Notes: a model not told the origin generated them from the letters alone. A stretch of DNA of 64,000 nucleotides from Paenibacillus humicola (GCF_028826105.1 NZ_JAQGPL010000001.1:311501-375500); one strand, 5' to 3'. Counted from the first letter of the stretch, positions 18,093-27,050 are shown. Made by a program: numbers and translations.

Positions 18093-18135
18093 CTCCGGGC
18101 AGTTACGGGTTCATTTCAAAGAGGAGGGAATGGGG

Positions 18136-19362
18136 ATGCGCCGCTTGACGGACGAAGAGCTGCTCGAATTGGAGAGCAGACAAAGCTTTCTATTTTTCTG
18201 GGAAGAAGCGAACGACGATCCGGACAGTCCGGGCTACGGGCTGATCCGCGACCGGGCGCCGGGGCAGCCGGATATGACGAGCGTCGCTTCCGTCGGATTC
18301 GGGCTGACCGCGCTGGCGATCGGCGCGGAGCGCGGCTGGGTTCCCCGCGGGGAAGCGCACGAACGGGCTCGGGGCACGATGGTTACGCTGCTTCGCCATG
18401 CGGAGCAGCGGCACGGGTTTTTCTTCCATTTCCTTGATTGGAACACAGCGAAGCAATACGGCGGATGCGAGGTTTCCGTCATCGATACGGCGATCTGCAT
18501 CTGCGGCGTCCTGGCGGCCGGCGAATATTTCGGCGGATACGTCCGGGAGCTGGCGCAGGACCTCTACGAGCGGGTGGAATGGGACTGGTACCGCAACCCG
18601 GAAACGAACCAGTTCTATATGGGCTACAGTGATAAGGAAAAGCGCCACTTCGGCGCCTGGGACCATTACGCCGAGCAGTTTATGATGTATTTTCTGGGTG
18701 CGGCGTCGCCCACGCATCCGGTACCGGCCGATATGTTCGACGATTTCGTGCGGTACGTCGGCTATTACGGCGGCTATGGGCCGGTCATCCACAGTACGGG
18801 CGGGGCGCTGTTCGTGTACCAGTTTTCGCACGCCTGGTTCGATTTTCGCGGGCGGAAAGATAAATTCGGCGTCGACTGGTTTGAAAATTCAGTGCAGGCT
18901 ACCTTGGCCAACCGGCAGTTTTGCATCGATCATAGGGACCGCTCAAAAACGTTCGGCGCAAATTCCTGGGGGCTGACGGCGTGCGACGGGCCGCGCGGCT
19001 ACAGCGGCGGCTACGGCGCCAACCCGAACACGACGAAGCGCGATTACGTCGACGGCACGATTCCGCCGTGCGGCGCGGCCGGCTCGATCGTGTTTGCGCC
19101 TGAGGAATCGATCGCCGCGCTGCGCCATTATTACGAGCATTTCCCGCACCTCTGGGGCAAATACGGCTTTCAGGACGCGTACAACCTGGACGTTTCGCCG
19201 GCTTGGTTTGCGGAGGACGTGATCGGCATCGACAAAGGCATTTCGCTTCTTATGATCGAGAATTACCGGGCGGGCTTCGTCTGGCGCCATTTCATGAACG
19301 TTCCGGCGGCGCGGCGGGGCATGGCGCTCTGTATGGGCATGCCGGCGGAGACGCTCGGGTAG
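18136..19362 (+). CDS. Glucoamylase-like protein, GH144 type (endo-beta-1,2-glucanase-like)
   Basis: This 408-residue protein matches the glycoamylase domain family that includes GH144: opening LESRQSFLFFWEEAN, TSVASVGFGLTALAIGAERGW, an acidic segment GAWDHYAEQFMMYFLG, GANSWGLTACDGPRGYSG and the C-terminal IDKGISLLMIENYRAGFVW. It lacks a signal peptide, unlike many GH144 enzymes, so it would act inside the cell on imported oligosaccharides. ATG 18136 is chosen because GGAGGG lies 7 bases upstream; ATG 18130 would be too close. It is the last gene of the glycan operon. Known GH144 enzymes act on beta-1,2-glucan; whether this one does is inferred. Confidence 0.8.
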   Translation: MRRLTDEELLELESRQSFLFFWEEANDDPDSPGYGLIRDRAPGQPDMTSVASVGFGLTALAIGAERGWVPRGEAHERARGTMVTLLRHAEQRHGFFFHFLDWNTAKQYGGCEVSVIDTAICICGVLAAGEYFGGYVRELAQDLYERVEWDWYRNPETNQFYMGYSDKEKRHFGAWDHYAEQFMMYFLGAASPTHPVPADMFDDFVRYVGYYGGYGPVIHSTGGALFVYQFSHAWFDFRGRKDKFGVDWFENSVQATLANRQFCIDHRDRSKTFGANSWGLTACDGPRGYSGGYGANPNTTKRDYVDGTIPPCGAAGSIVFAPEESIAALRHYYEHFPHLWGKYGFQDAYNLDVSPAWFAEDVIGIDKGISLLMIENYRAGFVWRHFMNVPAARRGMALCMGMPAETLG

Positions 19363-19455
19363 ACGGGAACCGCCGGCCGAAGCGAACGGCGGTTCGCGCT
19401 TGGCCGGCGGTTATTCCAGAAACCGTCTGGACCGTTATCCGATTCCAGCTCTTTG

Positions 19456-19484
19456 TTGCATTTCCGATTTTTACGTGGTACAAT
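19456..19484 (+). promoter_or_regulatory. Promoter of cspA with long leader
   Basis: TTGCAT (19456-19461), 17-base spacer, TACAAT (19479-19484). It would give a leader of about 145 bases before the cspA start, as in many cold-shock genes. A second weaker candidate -35 TTGACA sits at 19588. Confidence 0.6.
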
Positions 19485-19517
19485 GAATATAAAATTGTGA
19501 CCTGAGGAATTCGGATG

Positions 19518-19590
19518 AATTCACATATTGTAGAGGGTTATTATTTTGGATGAGGAATAACCTTGTACAATATGTGAATTTTTATTTTTG
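19518..19590 (+). other. Long hairpin in cspA leader
   Basis: A 15-bp perfect outer stem (19518-19532 with 19566-19580, arm AATTCACATATTGTA), one G-G mismatch, and a further 9-bp stem (534-542 with 556-564, one G-U pair) close a 13-base loop; TTTATTTTTG follows. It could be a terminator or attenuator, or a temperature-responsive leader structure for cspA. It may also end the glycan operon transcript. Confidence 0.7.
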
Positions 19591-19637
19591 ACAAAATAAA
19601 AGGTCATATAGAGTTAAACTTAGGAGGTAATGAACAC

Positions 19638-19838
19638 ATGCAACAAGGTACAGTGAAATGGTTCAATGCAGAGAAAGGCTTCGGCTTTATCGAAGTTGAA
19701 GGCGGCAACGACGTATTCGTACACTTCAGCGCGATCGTAGGCGAAGGCTTCAAATCGCTCGACGAAGGCCAACGCGTTGAGTTCAACGTTGTTCAAGGCA
19801 ACCGCGGACCGCAAGCCGAGAACGTCGTTAAGCTGTAA
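19638..19838 (+). CDS. cspA: Cold-shock protein CspA/CspB family
   Basis: This is a 66-residue single-stranded nucleic-acid-binding protein that acts as an RNA chaperone. Both RNP motifs are present, KGFGFIEV and VFVHF, and the length is exactly that of the family. Start is ATG 19638 after TTAGGAGGT. Codon use is more biased towards common codons (GGC, GTT, GAA) than its neighbours, as expected for an abundant protein. A long structured leader lies upstream and a strong terminator downstream. The next gene is a YdjO-type cold-inducible protein, a neighbour pairing that suggests shared temperature control. Confidence 0.97.
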   Translation: MQQGTVKWFNAEKGFGFIEVEGGNDVFVHFSAIVGEGFKSLDEGQRVEFNVVQGNRGPQAENVVKL

Positions 19839-19851
19839 GCAGGAATCGGCA

Positions 19852-19890
19852 TGCCCCAAGCGGTATTATCGTTTGGGGCATTTTGCTTTT
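19852..19890 (+). terminator. Terminator after cspA
   Basis: An 11-bp stem (19852-19862 with 19870-19880; TGCCCCAAGCG arm with one G-U pair) is followed by TTTTGCTTTT. Confidence 0.88.
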
Positions 19891-19928
19891 GGGTCCGTCC
19901 AAATTAAACAAGAAAGAGGGAGCGTTCC

Positions 19929-20141
19929 ATGTACAATTCACGCAAAAAACCGATGGAAGAAATTGCTGAAGAAATGACTGCAATCTGGTCGTGTACGAAT
20001 GAAACGTGCAACGGATGGATGCGGGATAATTTCTCGTTTTCCAGCAATCCGACATGCCCTCAATGCCAATCCCCGATGGAGAAAGGCGAGAAGAAGCTCG
20101 CCGTGCTCGTCAATACGAATCCGCGGCGGAACGGGGAATAA
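19929..20141 (+). CDS. YdjO-type cold-inducible zinc-ribbon protein
   Basis: This 70-residue protein has a Cys-rich ribbon: CTNETCNGW and, later, CPQCQSP, giving a four-Cys metal site. It resembles B. subtilis YdjO, which is described as cold inducible, function unknown. ATG 19929 follows AAGAAAGAGGGAG. It lies 90 bases after cspA, beyond the cspA terminator, and has its own terminator at 20173. Read-through from the cspA promoter is possible. No enzymatic role is suggested by the sequence. Confidence 0.85.
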   Translation: MYNSRKKPMEEIAEEMTAIWSCTNETCNGWMRDNFSFSSNPTCPQCQSPMEKGEKKLAVLVNTNPRRNGE

Positions 20142-20172
20142 TCCCGGAAAGCCGCTCCATATGCATAATTAC

Positions 20173-20195
20173 AGACACCGCGAGGTGTCTTTTTG
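20173..20195 (+). terminator. Terminator after the ydjO-like gene
   Basis: A 7-bp stem AGACACC (20173-20179) with GGTGTCT (20184-20190), loop GCGA, then TTTTG. Confidence 0.85.
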
Positions 20196-20292
20196 TCGTC
20201 TCGGCGGCCCGGCCCGCTGCCGCTGCGCCGGGGAGGGCTGCTGTTTTTCATGATTTTGGCTTCGCTGTCGCAAGCTAATGGTTACCAAGCTT

Positions 20293-20424
20293 CTTACGAA
20301 GCGGCGCTTTATTCCATAAAACGCTGAGCGTATGCTTACGAAGCGGAGTTTTACTACGTAAAACGTAAAGCATAGGCTTACGAAGCGGCGTTTTACACCG
20401 TTTTACGCCGTAAAACGCTGAGGA
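20293..20424 (+). repeat. Hairpin repeat array 2 (three copies, 42-nt period)
   Basis: CTTACGAAG starts at 20293, 20335 and 20377, steps of exactly 42. The framework matches array 1 (CTTACGAAGCGG ... CTGAGCGTATG), but the hairpin sequence is different: GTTTTAC-TAC-GTAAAAC in copy 2, and a GCGTTTTAC/GTAAAACGC stem with a larger loop in copy 3. Copy 1 has one mismatch in its stem. The last unit ends CTGAGGAGG, which is the Shine-Dalgarno of the following mscS gene. The rest of the gap (20142-20292) holds only the terminator at 20173. Confidence 0.88.
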
Positions 20425-20436
20425 GGTTAACGATCC

Positions 20437-21512
20437 TTGAACTGGACGTGGGTGACGCAGGTCCGGGGGACGGAGATTCTGATGGCCATCGGCATCCTGC
20501 TGCTCTTTCTGCTGTTTCGCAAGCTGTTCGCGGCTTATCTGTTTCCTCTGCTGCTCCGAAGGTTGAGCCGTTCCGACACGGCGGTCAAATGGGCGCGGGC
20601 GTTCGAATTGGCCTGTCCGTGCGCTGATCGTGCTGATCGGGGCGTATTTGGCGGTGCGTTATTTGGCGTTTCCGCACGCGGGCGTAAAGCTGCTGGCCGA
20701 CCGGGTCTGCCGGAGCGTCGGCATCGTGCTGGCGGGCTGGGGCATTTTCAACGTATCCGCTTCCACCTCGGCCCTGCTTGAAGGCGTGGGCAAACGGTTC
20801 GGGCCCGAAGCGTCCAGCATGATCATTCCGTTTCTGTCCAAGGTGCTCCGCTTCTTTATCGTGGTGCTGGTCATAGCGGCGGTCGGCTCGGAGTGGGGCT
20901 TCAGCATCAACGGGCTGGTGGCGGGTTTGGGGCTCGGCAGTCTGGCGATCGCGCTTGCGGCGAAGGACACGCTCGGCAATATTTTCGGGGGTGTCGTCAT
21001 CATCCTGGAGAAGCCGTTCGCCAAAGGAGACTGGATCGTGACGCCGGATGCCGAGGAGTCGTGGATATTACGTTCCGCTGCACGAAAATCCGCACGTTCG
21101 CCGATTCGCTGGTGGTCGTGCCGAACGCCACCCTGGCCGGCAATCCGATTACGAACTGGAGCCGGATGGGCAAGCGCCGCATTACGTTTACGCTCGGAGC
21201 GGCGCTCGATTCCGATCCCGGCAGCTGAAAACGGCCATTTCCCGCATCGAGACCGAGCTGCGTTCGGATGAACGCATCGATCCGGAGACGATCCAGGTCA
21301 AGTTCAATTCGTTTCAGGAAAGCAGCCTCGGCCTGTACTTTTATTTTTTCACCAAAACGACGGTCTGGTCCGAGCACCTGCAGACGCGGCAGGACGAGAA
21401 CTTTTCGATTTTGCGCATCCTGGAGGAGGAAGGCGTCCAGCTGGCTTATCCGGCTCAGCACGTGTTCCTGCAAACGGCCGAAGTGCGCGAGAAGCCGCTT
21501 CAGCCGGTCTAA
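20437..21512 (+). pseudogene. mscS-type mechanosensitive channel gene broken by three frameshifts
   Basis: The reading moves through three frames. Frame of 20437 (TTG start, AGGAGG at 20421) encodes the N-terminal membrane part to about 20610. The next frame runs to about 21055 and contains the pore-lining helix and LGLGSLAIALAAKDTLGNIFGG with the FAKGDWI segment. The frame then changes to VVDITFRCTKIRTFADSLVVVPNATLAGNPITNWS (quoted in part) up to about 21225, and a third change leads to the C-terminal domain ending at 21512. The second and third breaks look like loss of one G (GAGGAGTC) and one C (GATCCCGG). No fragment could fold as a channel. Real decay or sequencing error at short G/C runs are both possible. 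Confidence 0.85.
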
Positions 21513-22042
21513 AATAAATGAAACAGCGAGCCGAGCAGCCCCCGCTTCCGGGCGGGCTTCGGCGACGAAGGCTCCGCAGCCGGGACCGGGACCGCGATCT
21601 GCTGTACGGCGGCTTTCCGCTCGGACTGGCGCATCGACTCGACGGACGCCGCCAGCTGCTCCACCGTTTTGCGGATTTCCTCCAGCTCCTTGCGGTGCTG
21701 CAGCACCTGAATCGACACGACATCGTCGGCTTTTTGCGCCAGCCGGAACTCCAGCTGCTTGATACGGGAGAGCACTTCGCCGGCGTTCAAGCCATCCGCC
21801 GCCCCGTTCGTCTGCTCCTCCCGGACGTCCTCGTGCCCGGGCAGTTCAATCTGGCTTAAAATCAGCCCCTGCTCGATCTGCTCTTTAATAAAAGCCAGCT
21901 TGTCGATATCCGCTTCATCAAAAATATAGTGCCCGAACCTGTCCTTCCGGAACGACATGTGAAAAAAAGCAACCCAGCGTTTGATGGTCGTCTGGCTGAC
22001 GCCCAGCATCAGCGCGGCTTCCTTCGTTTTCTTGGCTTCCAT
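21509..22042 (-). CDS. MerR-like HTH / coiled-coil protein, RacA-like
   Basis: This 177-residue protein has an N-terminal MerR-type winged helix (KTKEAALMLGVSQTTIKRWV, FDEADIDKLAFIKEQIEQG), a coiled coil at about residues 85-140 (ISRIKQLEFRLAQKADDV region, ELEEIRKTVEQLAASVES), and a basic tail ending in a hydrophobic stretch KRGLLGSLFHLF. The layout is that of RacA, which anchors the chromosome to the cell pole during sporulation. ATG 22042 has GAGGTGA before it; GTG 22051 is less likely. Its stop codon overlaps the stop of the converging mscS remnant (CTAA). It may be a regulator rather than RacA; the tail could bind membrane or a partner. Confidence 0.7.
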   Translation of the reverse strand: MEAKKTKEAALMLGVSQTTIKRWVAFFHMSFRKDRFGHYIFDEADIDKLAFIKEQIEQGLILSQIELPGHEDVREEQTNGAADGLNAGEVLSRIKQLEFRLAQKADDVVSIQVLQHRKELEEIRKTVEQLAASVESMRQSERKAAVQQIAVPVPAAEPSSPKPARKRGLLGSLFHLF

Positions 22043-22236
22043 GGAAATCACCTCGTTCGGCTAGTTTAAAGAACGTATTCGCGCTCCGCGCCGAACTCCC
22101 TGCAAGGCTGACAAAGGTAGTGGTTATTCGCTAAACAAAGTGTTTTTTTGTGCGCCTGCGCATCGATTCGGGGCCGCGTCTTGCCGTCCGCTAATTTCCC
22201 CATTTCATCGACAGCGCGGGCGTATCCGGCGCTTCG

Positions 22237-22716
22237 CTATGTCGCCGGAGAGAAGCCTTCCTCGCGCAAATACGCTTCCGCCTCTTCGAACGTCTCGAAG
22301 ACGGATTCAAGACTGAGCCCGGCATACACGTACCACAGGTCGTCTTCGAACTTCAGCACCAGCGACTGGCCTTCGGTGTTCGTCCAGTGCTGCTCCTTCT
22401 TCTTTTTGCGGCGTTTCGGCTTCGCCGGCTCCTCCTCCCGCTGCGAGAGCGAGCGGATCGACTCCGCAACGATCCGGCGCAGCTCGTCGGCGCCGAAATC
22501 CCGGATGTTGACGAAACCCCGGTCATCGACCGGAAACTCCTGCAGCAGCCCGGCATAGACGTAGCCGTTGCCGTTTGGATGCAGGTGATACACGACCGTT
22601 TTCTTGTCGTAAAGGCTGCCTTCGTAATGATAATTGATCCGCCCGAGCGAAACCGGCTTGCGCTCAAGCTCCGGGAAGGCGTCCAGAATGGACTGTTTTT
22701 GTTCGAATGTAAGCAT
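22237..22716 (-). CDS. Conserved hypothetical protein with Lys-rich linker
   Basis: This protein of 159 residues has no recognised family. The N-terminal half (LTFEQKQSILDAFPELERKPVSLGRINYHYEGSL) contains repeated aromatic motifs; a very basic linker KPKRRKKKKEQ (about 100-110) separates it from a second half (LVLKFEDDLWYVYAGLSLESVFETFEEAEAYL). The two halves share a YVYAGL element (GYVYAGLLQEF and WYVYAGLSLES), suggesting an internal duplication. ATG 22716 with GGAGG upstream is preferred over ATG 22728. It is cytoplasmic by composition. The neighbours give no functional hint. Confidence 0.7.
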   Translation of the reverse strand: MLTFEQKQSILDAFPELERKPVSLGRINYHYEGSLYDKKTVVYHLHPNGNGYVYAGLLQEFPVDDRGFVNIRDFGADELRRIVAESIRSLSQREEEPAKPKRRKKKKEQHWTNTEGQSLVLKFEDDLWYVYAGLSLESVFETFEEAEAYLREEGFSPAT

Positions 22717-22853
22717 ATGCGCCTCCATGACGGCTGTCCGTTAATCCTGTGATTATAGCATACGGCTGCTGCGGGGCAAAGCAAAGCGGCCCCGGACGCG
22801 GAAGCCCGAACCGCGGGCCGGCCGGCGTCTTCGGGGCCGTCTGAAAGAGGGCG

Positions 22854-23411
22854 TTATTGCATCAGTCGCAAAAACTCGCGCATGAAGCCCGGCAAGTCCG
22901 GCCAGGCGTGGCCGGTGACCAGCTTCCCGTCGACGTGGAGCGTGTCCTTCGCGTAGGTTGCGCCCAGACGTTCGACGTCGAGCCGGCAGGCGGTATAGGC
23001 CGTCATCGTCCGGCCTTCGAAGAAGCTTGTGTCCTTCAGCGCGGCGAACACCTGCGCGGCGTGGCAGATCGCGCCGACCGGCTTGCCGTTTTCGAGAAAA
23101 TGGCTCAGAATGCGCGGCAGATTGACATCCGAGCGGATATACTCGGGCGCTCTTCCCCCGGGAATAATAAGGCCGTCGTAATCCGCGGGCTCGACGTCGG
23201 CAAAGGCGATATGGGCGGGCAGCAGGTGCGCAGGTTTCTCGGTGTACGTTTCCCAGCCGTCGACGAAATCGTGCACGACCGTATGCAGCACTTTTTTAAC
23301 GGGCGCGGCGATGACGGCCTCGTAGCCCTCCTCCAGCACGCGGTAATACGGATAATACACCTCCAGCACCTCGGCGGCGTCGCCGGTGACGATCAGCACT
23401 TTTTTGGACAT
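22854..23411 (-). CDS. DJ-1/PfpI family protein (class I glutamine amidotransferase-like)
   Basis: This 185-residue DJ-1/PfpI fold protein has the nucleophile elbow AICHAAQVF with Cys, the GLIIPGGRAPEY turn with upstream acidic partner, and a C-terminal KLVTGHAWPDLPGF. Family members are glyoxalases, stress chaperones or peptidases; this one resembles the PfpI/YraA side. ATG 23411 follows AGGAGC. It is divergent from the histidine kinase at 23552 and probably independent of it. Substrate is unknown. Confidence 0.87.
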   Translation of the reverse strand: MSKKVLIVTGDAAEVLEVYYPYYRVLEEGYEAVIAAPVKKVLHTVVHDFVDGWETYTEKPAHLLPAHIAFADVEPADYDGLIIPGGRAPEYIRSDVNLPRILSHFLENGKPVGAICHAAQVFAALKDTSFFEGRTMTAYTACRLDVERLGATYAKDTLHVDGKLVTGHAWPDLPGFMREFLRLMQ

Positions 23412-23551
23412 TCAATCAGCTCCTCATCTAGCGGGATGGTCATGCAAGTTCATTATGAGTCGAACATCCTGAAACTGTAAACCGGTGAAAAATGTCGTCA
23501 TTTGTCGAACGTGATATAATGCTGGCATACCGTCCTGCAGGAGGAACGCCG

Positions 23552-25366
23552 ATGATCGGAAAGCTGTACCGCGCTCATATCCGGAACAATCTGTTCACGA
23601 AGCTTATTCTGCTGTTCGCCGGCATTACGGTATTGTCGATCGCGACGCTTGCTTATTTGATGTCGTATTTCACGAGCCAGTCGATTGTCCGCAGCGAGCT
23701 GGCCAACCAGCGGAAAGCGATGGACAGCGTCAACAATTTCATGGACCGCAAATACGAAGCCGTGCACGCGATGATGAGCGATATTTACCGCGATCCGCAG
23801 CTGTCCGATCACAGCTCGTATTTACTGCTGCATTCGCTCGACGATTATTACTCGCACCGGCTCGATCAATATTACGCGGACGGCGGCTCTCTCGACCTGC
23901 TCGACTATTTTAAAAACCGGCTGGAGGATGACCCCGGCATCGAAAATATTTTGCTGTACAGCGCGGAAAAGCAGTTCCTGTTCGTCTTCAACCAGCAGGG
24001 CACGGCCCGGCTTATCCAGACGAATGCGGCGAATTCTTACATTCCTGACGCGATGGCGCTCGACAAGCAGCCGGTTTCCCTGCCGAACGAATGGGTGCGC
24101 AGGGCGATCGGCGGCGACCCAGACCTGGCGCTGTTCGACGTGAGCGAGCCGGTCAACAATAACCGGACGTACAAAAACATCGGCCAGCTGCACGTCTATT
24201 TTCATTCGGACGCGATCGCGGGGGCGATGGAAAATTACAGCAAGGATTTGAAGGGGAGCATTCTGGTGCTCGCCGCCGACGGAAAGGTGCTGTTCGATTC
24301 TTCGGGAACCTATTACGGCACGACGTACCCCTATGCCGACGAGCTGCAGCAGGCGGAAGGGGGAGGGCGGCTTCAGCAGCAGGCGTACGTCACGACGCTC
24401 ACGCAAAATCAGGCGGGCTACACGGTCGTCGGCGTCGCGCCGAAGAGCGAGGTCGCTATGGCGTACCGGGGGCTGCAGCGGACGATCGCCATCGTGAGCT
24501 CCATCTGCATTTTGTTCACCATTCTCGTTCCGGCATTCGTGGTGCGCAACTATGCGAAGCGGACGGGCAACATCATTCGGCTCATGCGCAAGGTGGAAAC
24601 CGGCGATATGACGGTGCGGATCCAGGACGGGAAGGAGGACGAGCTCGGCGAAATTTCCCGCAGCTTCAATGAAATGATCGGCGAGCTTAACCGCCATATC
24701 GACAGGGTGTACAAGGCGGAGATCCGGCAGAAGCATACGGAATTTTCAGCGCTGCAGGCGCGGATCAATCCCCATTTTCTGTACAACACGCTCGAGGTGA
24801 TCCGGATGCGCGCGTTGTCTCAGGGCGCCAGGGACGCCGGGGAGATGATCTACAGCCTGTCCGTGCTGTTCAAAAATATTGTGCAGGACAAGCAGGTGTA
24901 TACGCTGCGGGATGAATTGGAGGCTTGCGGGTTATACCTCAAGCTGTTCCAGATCCGGTACAAGGAAAAATTCGCGTACCGCATCGACTGGGACGAGCAG
25001 CTTGCGGGCACGAAGGCGCTGAAAATGTCGCTGCAGCCGCTCATCGAAAACTATATCGTACACGCCCTCCGTCCCGACCGGGACGATAATTGGATCGAAA
25101 TCCGGGTGCGCCGTTCGGAGGGACACATCCTCGTCGCCGTGGAGGACAACGGCACAGGCATCAAGCCGGACAAGCTGGACAAAATCCGGCAGTCGCTGTC
25201 GCTTCCGGCCGCGGCGGAAGGCTCGTTTGGCCTGCGTAGCGTGCACGAGCGGCTGAAGCTGCTGTACGGCGGCGGCTACGGACTCAGCATTGACAGCGTA
25301 TATGGGAAAGGGACGATCGTGCAGTTCCGGTACCCGGCGGAGGGAGGAGGAGAGGGGCATGTATAA
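23552..25366 (+). CDS. YesM-type sensor histidine kinase
   Basis: This is a membrane sensor kinase of 604 residues. Helix 1 (about 11-35) and helix 2 (about 310-335) flank a large extracellular sensing domain; a HAMP linker follows, then the His_kinase domain of the YesM/LytS type with INPHFLYNTLEVIRM (phospho-acceptor His near 407) and an HATPase with VEDNGTGI. The start is ATG 23552, with AGGAGG at proper spacing; the frame opens earlier at 23492 without a ribosome site. A TATAAT with extended TG lies at 23515-23520. The stop is overlapped by the response-regulator gene. By position it senses the sugar taken up by the mannoside transporter downstream. Confidence 0.92.
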   Translation: MIGKLYRAHIRNNLFTKLILLFAGITVLSIATLAYLMSYFTSQSIVRSELANQRKAMDSVNNFMDRKYEAVHAMMSDIYRDPQLSDHSSYLLLHSLDDYYSHRLDQYYADGGSLDLLDYFKNRLEDDPGIENILLYSAEKQFLFVFNQQGTARLIQTNAANSYIPDAMALDKQPVSLPNEWVRRAIGGDPDLALFDVSEPVNNNRTYKNIGQLHVYFHSDAIAGAMENYSKDLKGSILVLAADGKVLFDSSGTYYGTTYPYADELQQAEGGGRLQQQAYVTTLTQNQAGYTVVGVAPKSEVAMAYRGLQRTIAIVSSICILFTILVPAFVVRNYAKRTGNIIRLMRKVETGDMTVRIQDGKEDELGEISRSFNEMIGELNRHIDRVYKAEIRQKHTEFSALQARINPHFLYNTLEVIRMRALSQGARDAGEMIYSLSVLFKNIVQDKQVYTLRDELEACGLYLKLFQIRYKEKFAYRIDWDEQLAGTKALKMSLQPLIENYIVHALRPDRDDNWIEIRVRRSEGHILVAVEDNGTGIKPDKLDKIRQSLSLPAAAEGSFGLRSVHERLKLLYGGGYGLSIDSVYGKGTIVQFRYPAEGGGEGHV

Positions 25367-26876
25367 AGTGTTTCTCGTAGACGACGAGCCGTTTATTATC
25401 GAAGGGCTGCTCGACGTCATCGACTGGCCGGCGCTCGACCTGGAGATCGCCGGCAGCGCAGGCAACGGCCAGGAGGCGCTGCAGGCGCTGCGCGAGACGC
25501 CTGCGGACATTCTCATCACCGATATTTCCATGCCGGTTATGAACGGCCTGCAGCTGATCCGGGAAGCGCGGAAGCTCCGGCCGGAGCTCAAGGTCATCAT
25601 CCTAAGCGGCTACAATGAATTCGATTATTTAAAGGAAGGCATGAAGCTCGGCATCGAGAACTACCTGCTTAAGCCGATCAACCTGGAGGAGCTTGAATCG
25701 ACCCTCGCCGCAACGCTGGAGAAGCTGAACGCATCCCGGACGGACCGGGAACTTGGCGCGTACGATATCGACGTGCTGCGAAACCACGTCATGCACCGGT
25801 GGCTTACCGCGCAAATCGCGCCGAAGGAGCTGGAGGAGCGGGCGGCGCTGCTGCAGCTCGACGTCCATAAGCCGCATGTCGTGACGGCAATCGTACGGAC
25901 CGGGTCGCAGGAGGACGAAATGTACCGGCATATCATGCGGATGGCCGAGTCCGATCCGTCCGTCATGCCGTGCCGCGATGTCGGTGGAGGCATCGTGATC
26001 GTCTTCGCATTGGGCGATGAAGCAGCGGGCAGGGAGAAAGCGCTTGCCTTTCTGCGCCGCCTGCCGGGCGCATTCCCTGAAGCGGGGCTGCGCATTTCGG
26101 CGGCCGGCGCATCCGGGTCGGCCGACCGCGTGAGGGTCAGCTTCGGCCGCGCCGGCAAAGCGCAGGAATATTTTCTGATTTATCCCGACCGTGAGCTGCT
26201 CGTCTATGAAGAGATTGCGATTGAGGAAGAAAAAGCGAACGCGCAGCTCCCCGTGAACTGGCCTGAATACGGAAAGCTGATTGCGGCAAAAGATAAGGAT
26301 GCGCTGATCGCGGCGTCGGACGGGGAATTCGACCGGCTGCAGCGGATGGAAGGAATTACGCCTGCCGTTCTCCAAAGCGTCGCGATCGAAATGATGATCC
26401 GCATCAAGCTGGAGCTGAAGCTGATCAAGCAGACGGATTCGCCCGATCTGATCCGGGAGGGCGTGGAGCGGGCGTCCAAAGCGCGGACGATCGCGGAGCT
26501 GAAGACCGCCGTCGCCAAGGTGGCGGAAGAAGCCGTCGATTCGCTGGTCCGCGATGCAAAAAGCCCGGTCATCCAGCAGGTGCTCGGCCGGATCCACGAG
26601 GCGTATGCCGAGGATTTGTCGCTGAAGTCGCTCAGCTCGCAGTATAACATCCACCCGGTTTACCTCGGCCAGCTGTTTCATAAGGAAACCGGCGAGACGT
26701 TCTCCGAATACGTTAACCGGTTCCGCGTCGAGAAGGCGAAGGCGCTGCTCCGCGAAACGAACAAGAAGGTCGCGGATATCGCCCGGCAGGTCGGGTATTG
26801 GGAGACGGGCTATTTTTACAAGCAATTCAAGCGATACGTCGGCATATCGCCGAAGGATTATCAGGGGCTGCTTTAG
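25359..26876 (+). CDS. YesN-type response regulator with AraC DNA-binding domain
   Basis: This 505-residue protein has an N-terminal receiver (VFLVDDEPF; phospho-acceptor Asp in ILITDISMP; SGYNEFDYLKEGMKLG), a long middle region of about 270 residues typical of the family, and a C-terminal AraC-type pair of helix-turn-helix motifs (LSLKSLSSQYNIHPVYLGQLF, KKVADIARQVGYWETGYFYKQF). ATG 25359 overlaps the kinase gene by 8 bases and follows GGAGGAGGAGAGGGG. It should activate the binding-protein promoter about 90 bases downstream of its stop. No AraC-type direct repeats were confirmed there. Confidence 0.93.
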   Translation: MYKVFLVDDEPFIIEGLLDVIDWPALDLEIAGSAGNGQEALQALRETPADILITDISMPVMNGLQLIREARKLRPELKVIILSGYNEFDYLKEGMKLGIENYLLKPINLEELESTLAATLEKLNASRTDRELGAYDIDVLRNHVMHRWLTAQIAPKELEERAALLQLDVHKPHVVTAIVRTGSQEDEMYRHIMRMAESDPSVMPCRDVGGGIVIVFALGDEAAGREKALAFLRRLPGAFPEAGLRISAAGASGSADRVRVSFGRAGKAQEYFLIYPDRELLVYEEIAIEEEKANAQLPVNWPEYGKLIAAKDKDALIAASDGEFDRLQRMEGITPAVLQSVAIEMMIRIKLELKLIKQTDSPDLIREGVERASKARTIAELKTAVAKVAEEAVDSLVRDAKSPVIQQVLGRIHEAYAEDLSLKSLSSQYNIHPVYLGQLFHKETGETFSEYVNRFRVEKAKALLRETNKKVADIARQVGYWETGYFYKQFKRYVGISPKDYQGLL

Positions 26877-26962
26877 GGGATCACCGGGGCGGTCTCTTTT
26901 TTTCTCATTTTTTGCTCCGCGTTTCTTTAGTTTGAACAGTGATTATTAAGTATGTCGCCTAT

Positions 26963-26991
26963 TTGAAAATGTTTTCATCAGGTAGTGTAAA
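26963..26991 (+). promoter_or_regulatory. Promoter of mannoside uptake operon with cre-like site
   Basis: TTGAAA (26963-26968), 17-base spacer, TGTAAA (26986-26991). The perfect inverted repeat TGAAAATGTTTTCA (26964-26977) lies on the -35 and matches the cre consensus except C to T in the centre, so CcpA repression is likely. The weak -10 fits dependence on the YesN activator. Confidence 0.6.
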
Positions 26992-27050
26992 GGTAGCCCA
27001 ATCAGGGTGAAATGAGTGCGTGATACACATAAAGGGAGGATTCGAACACG

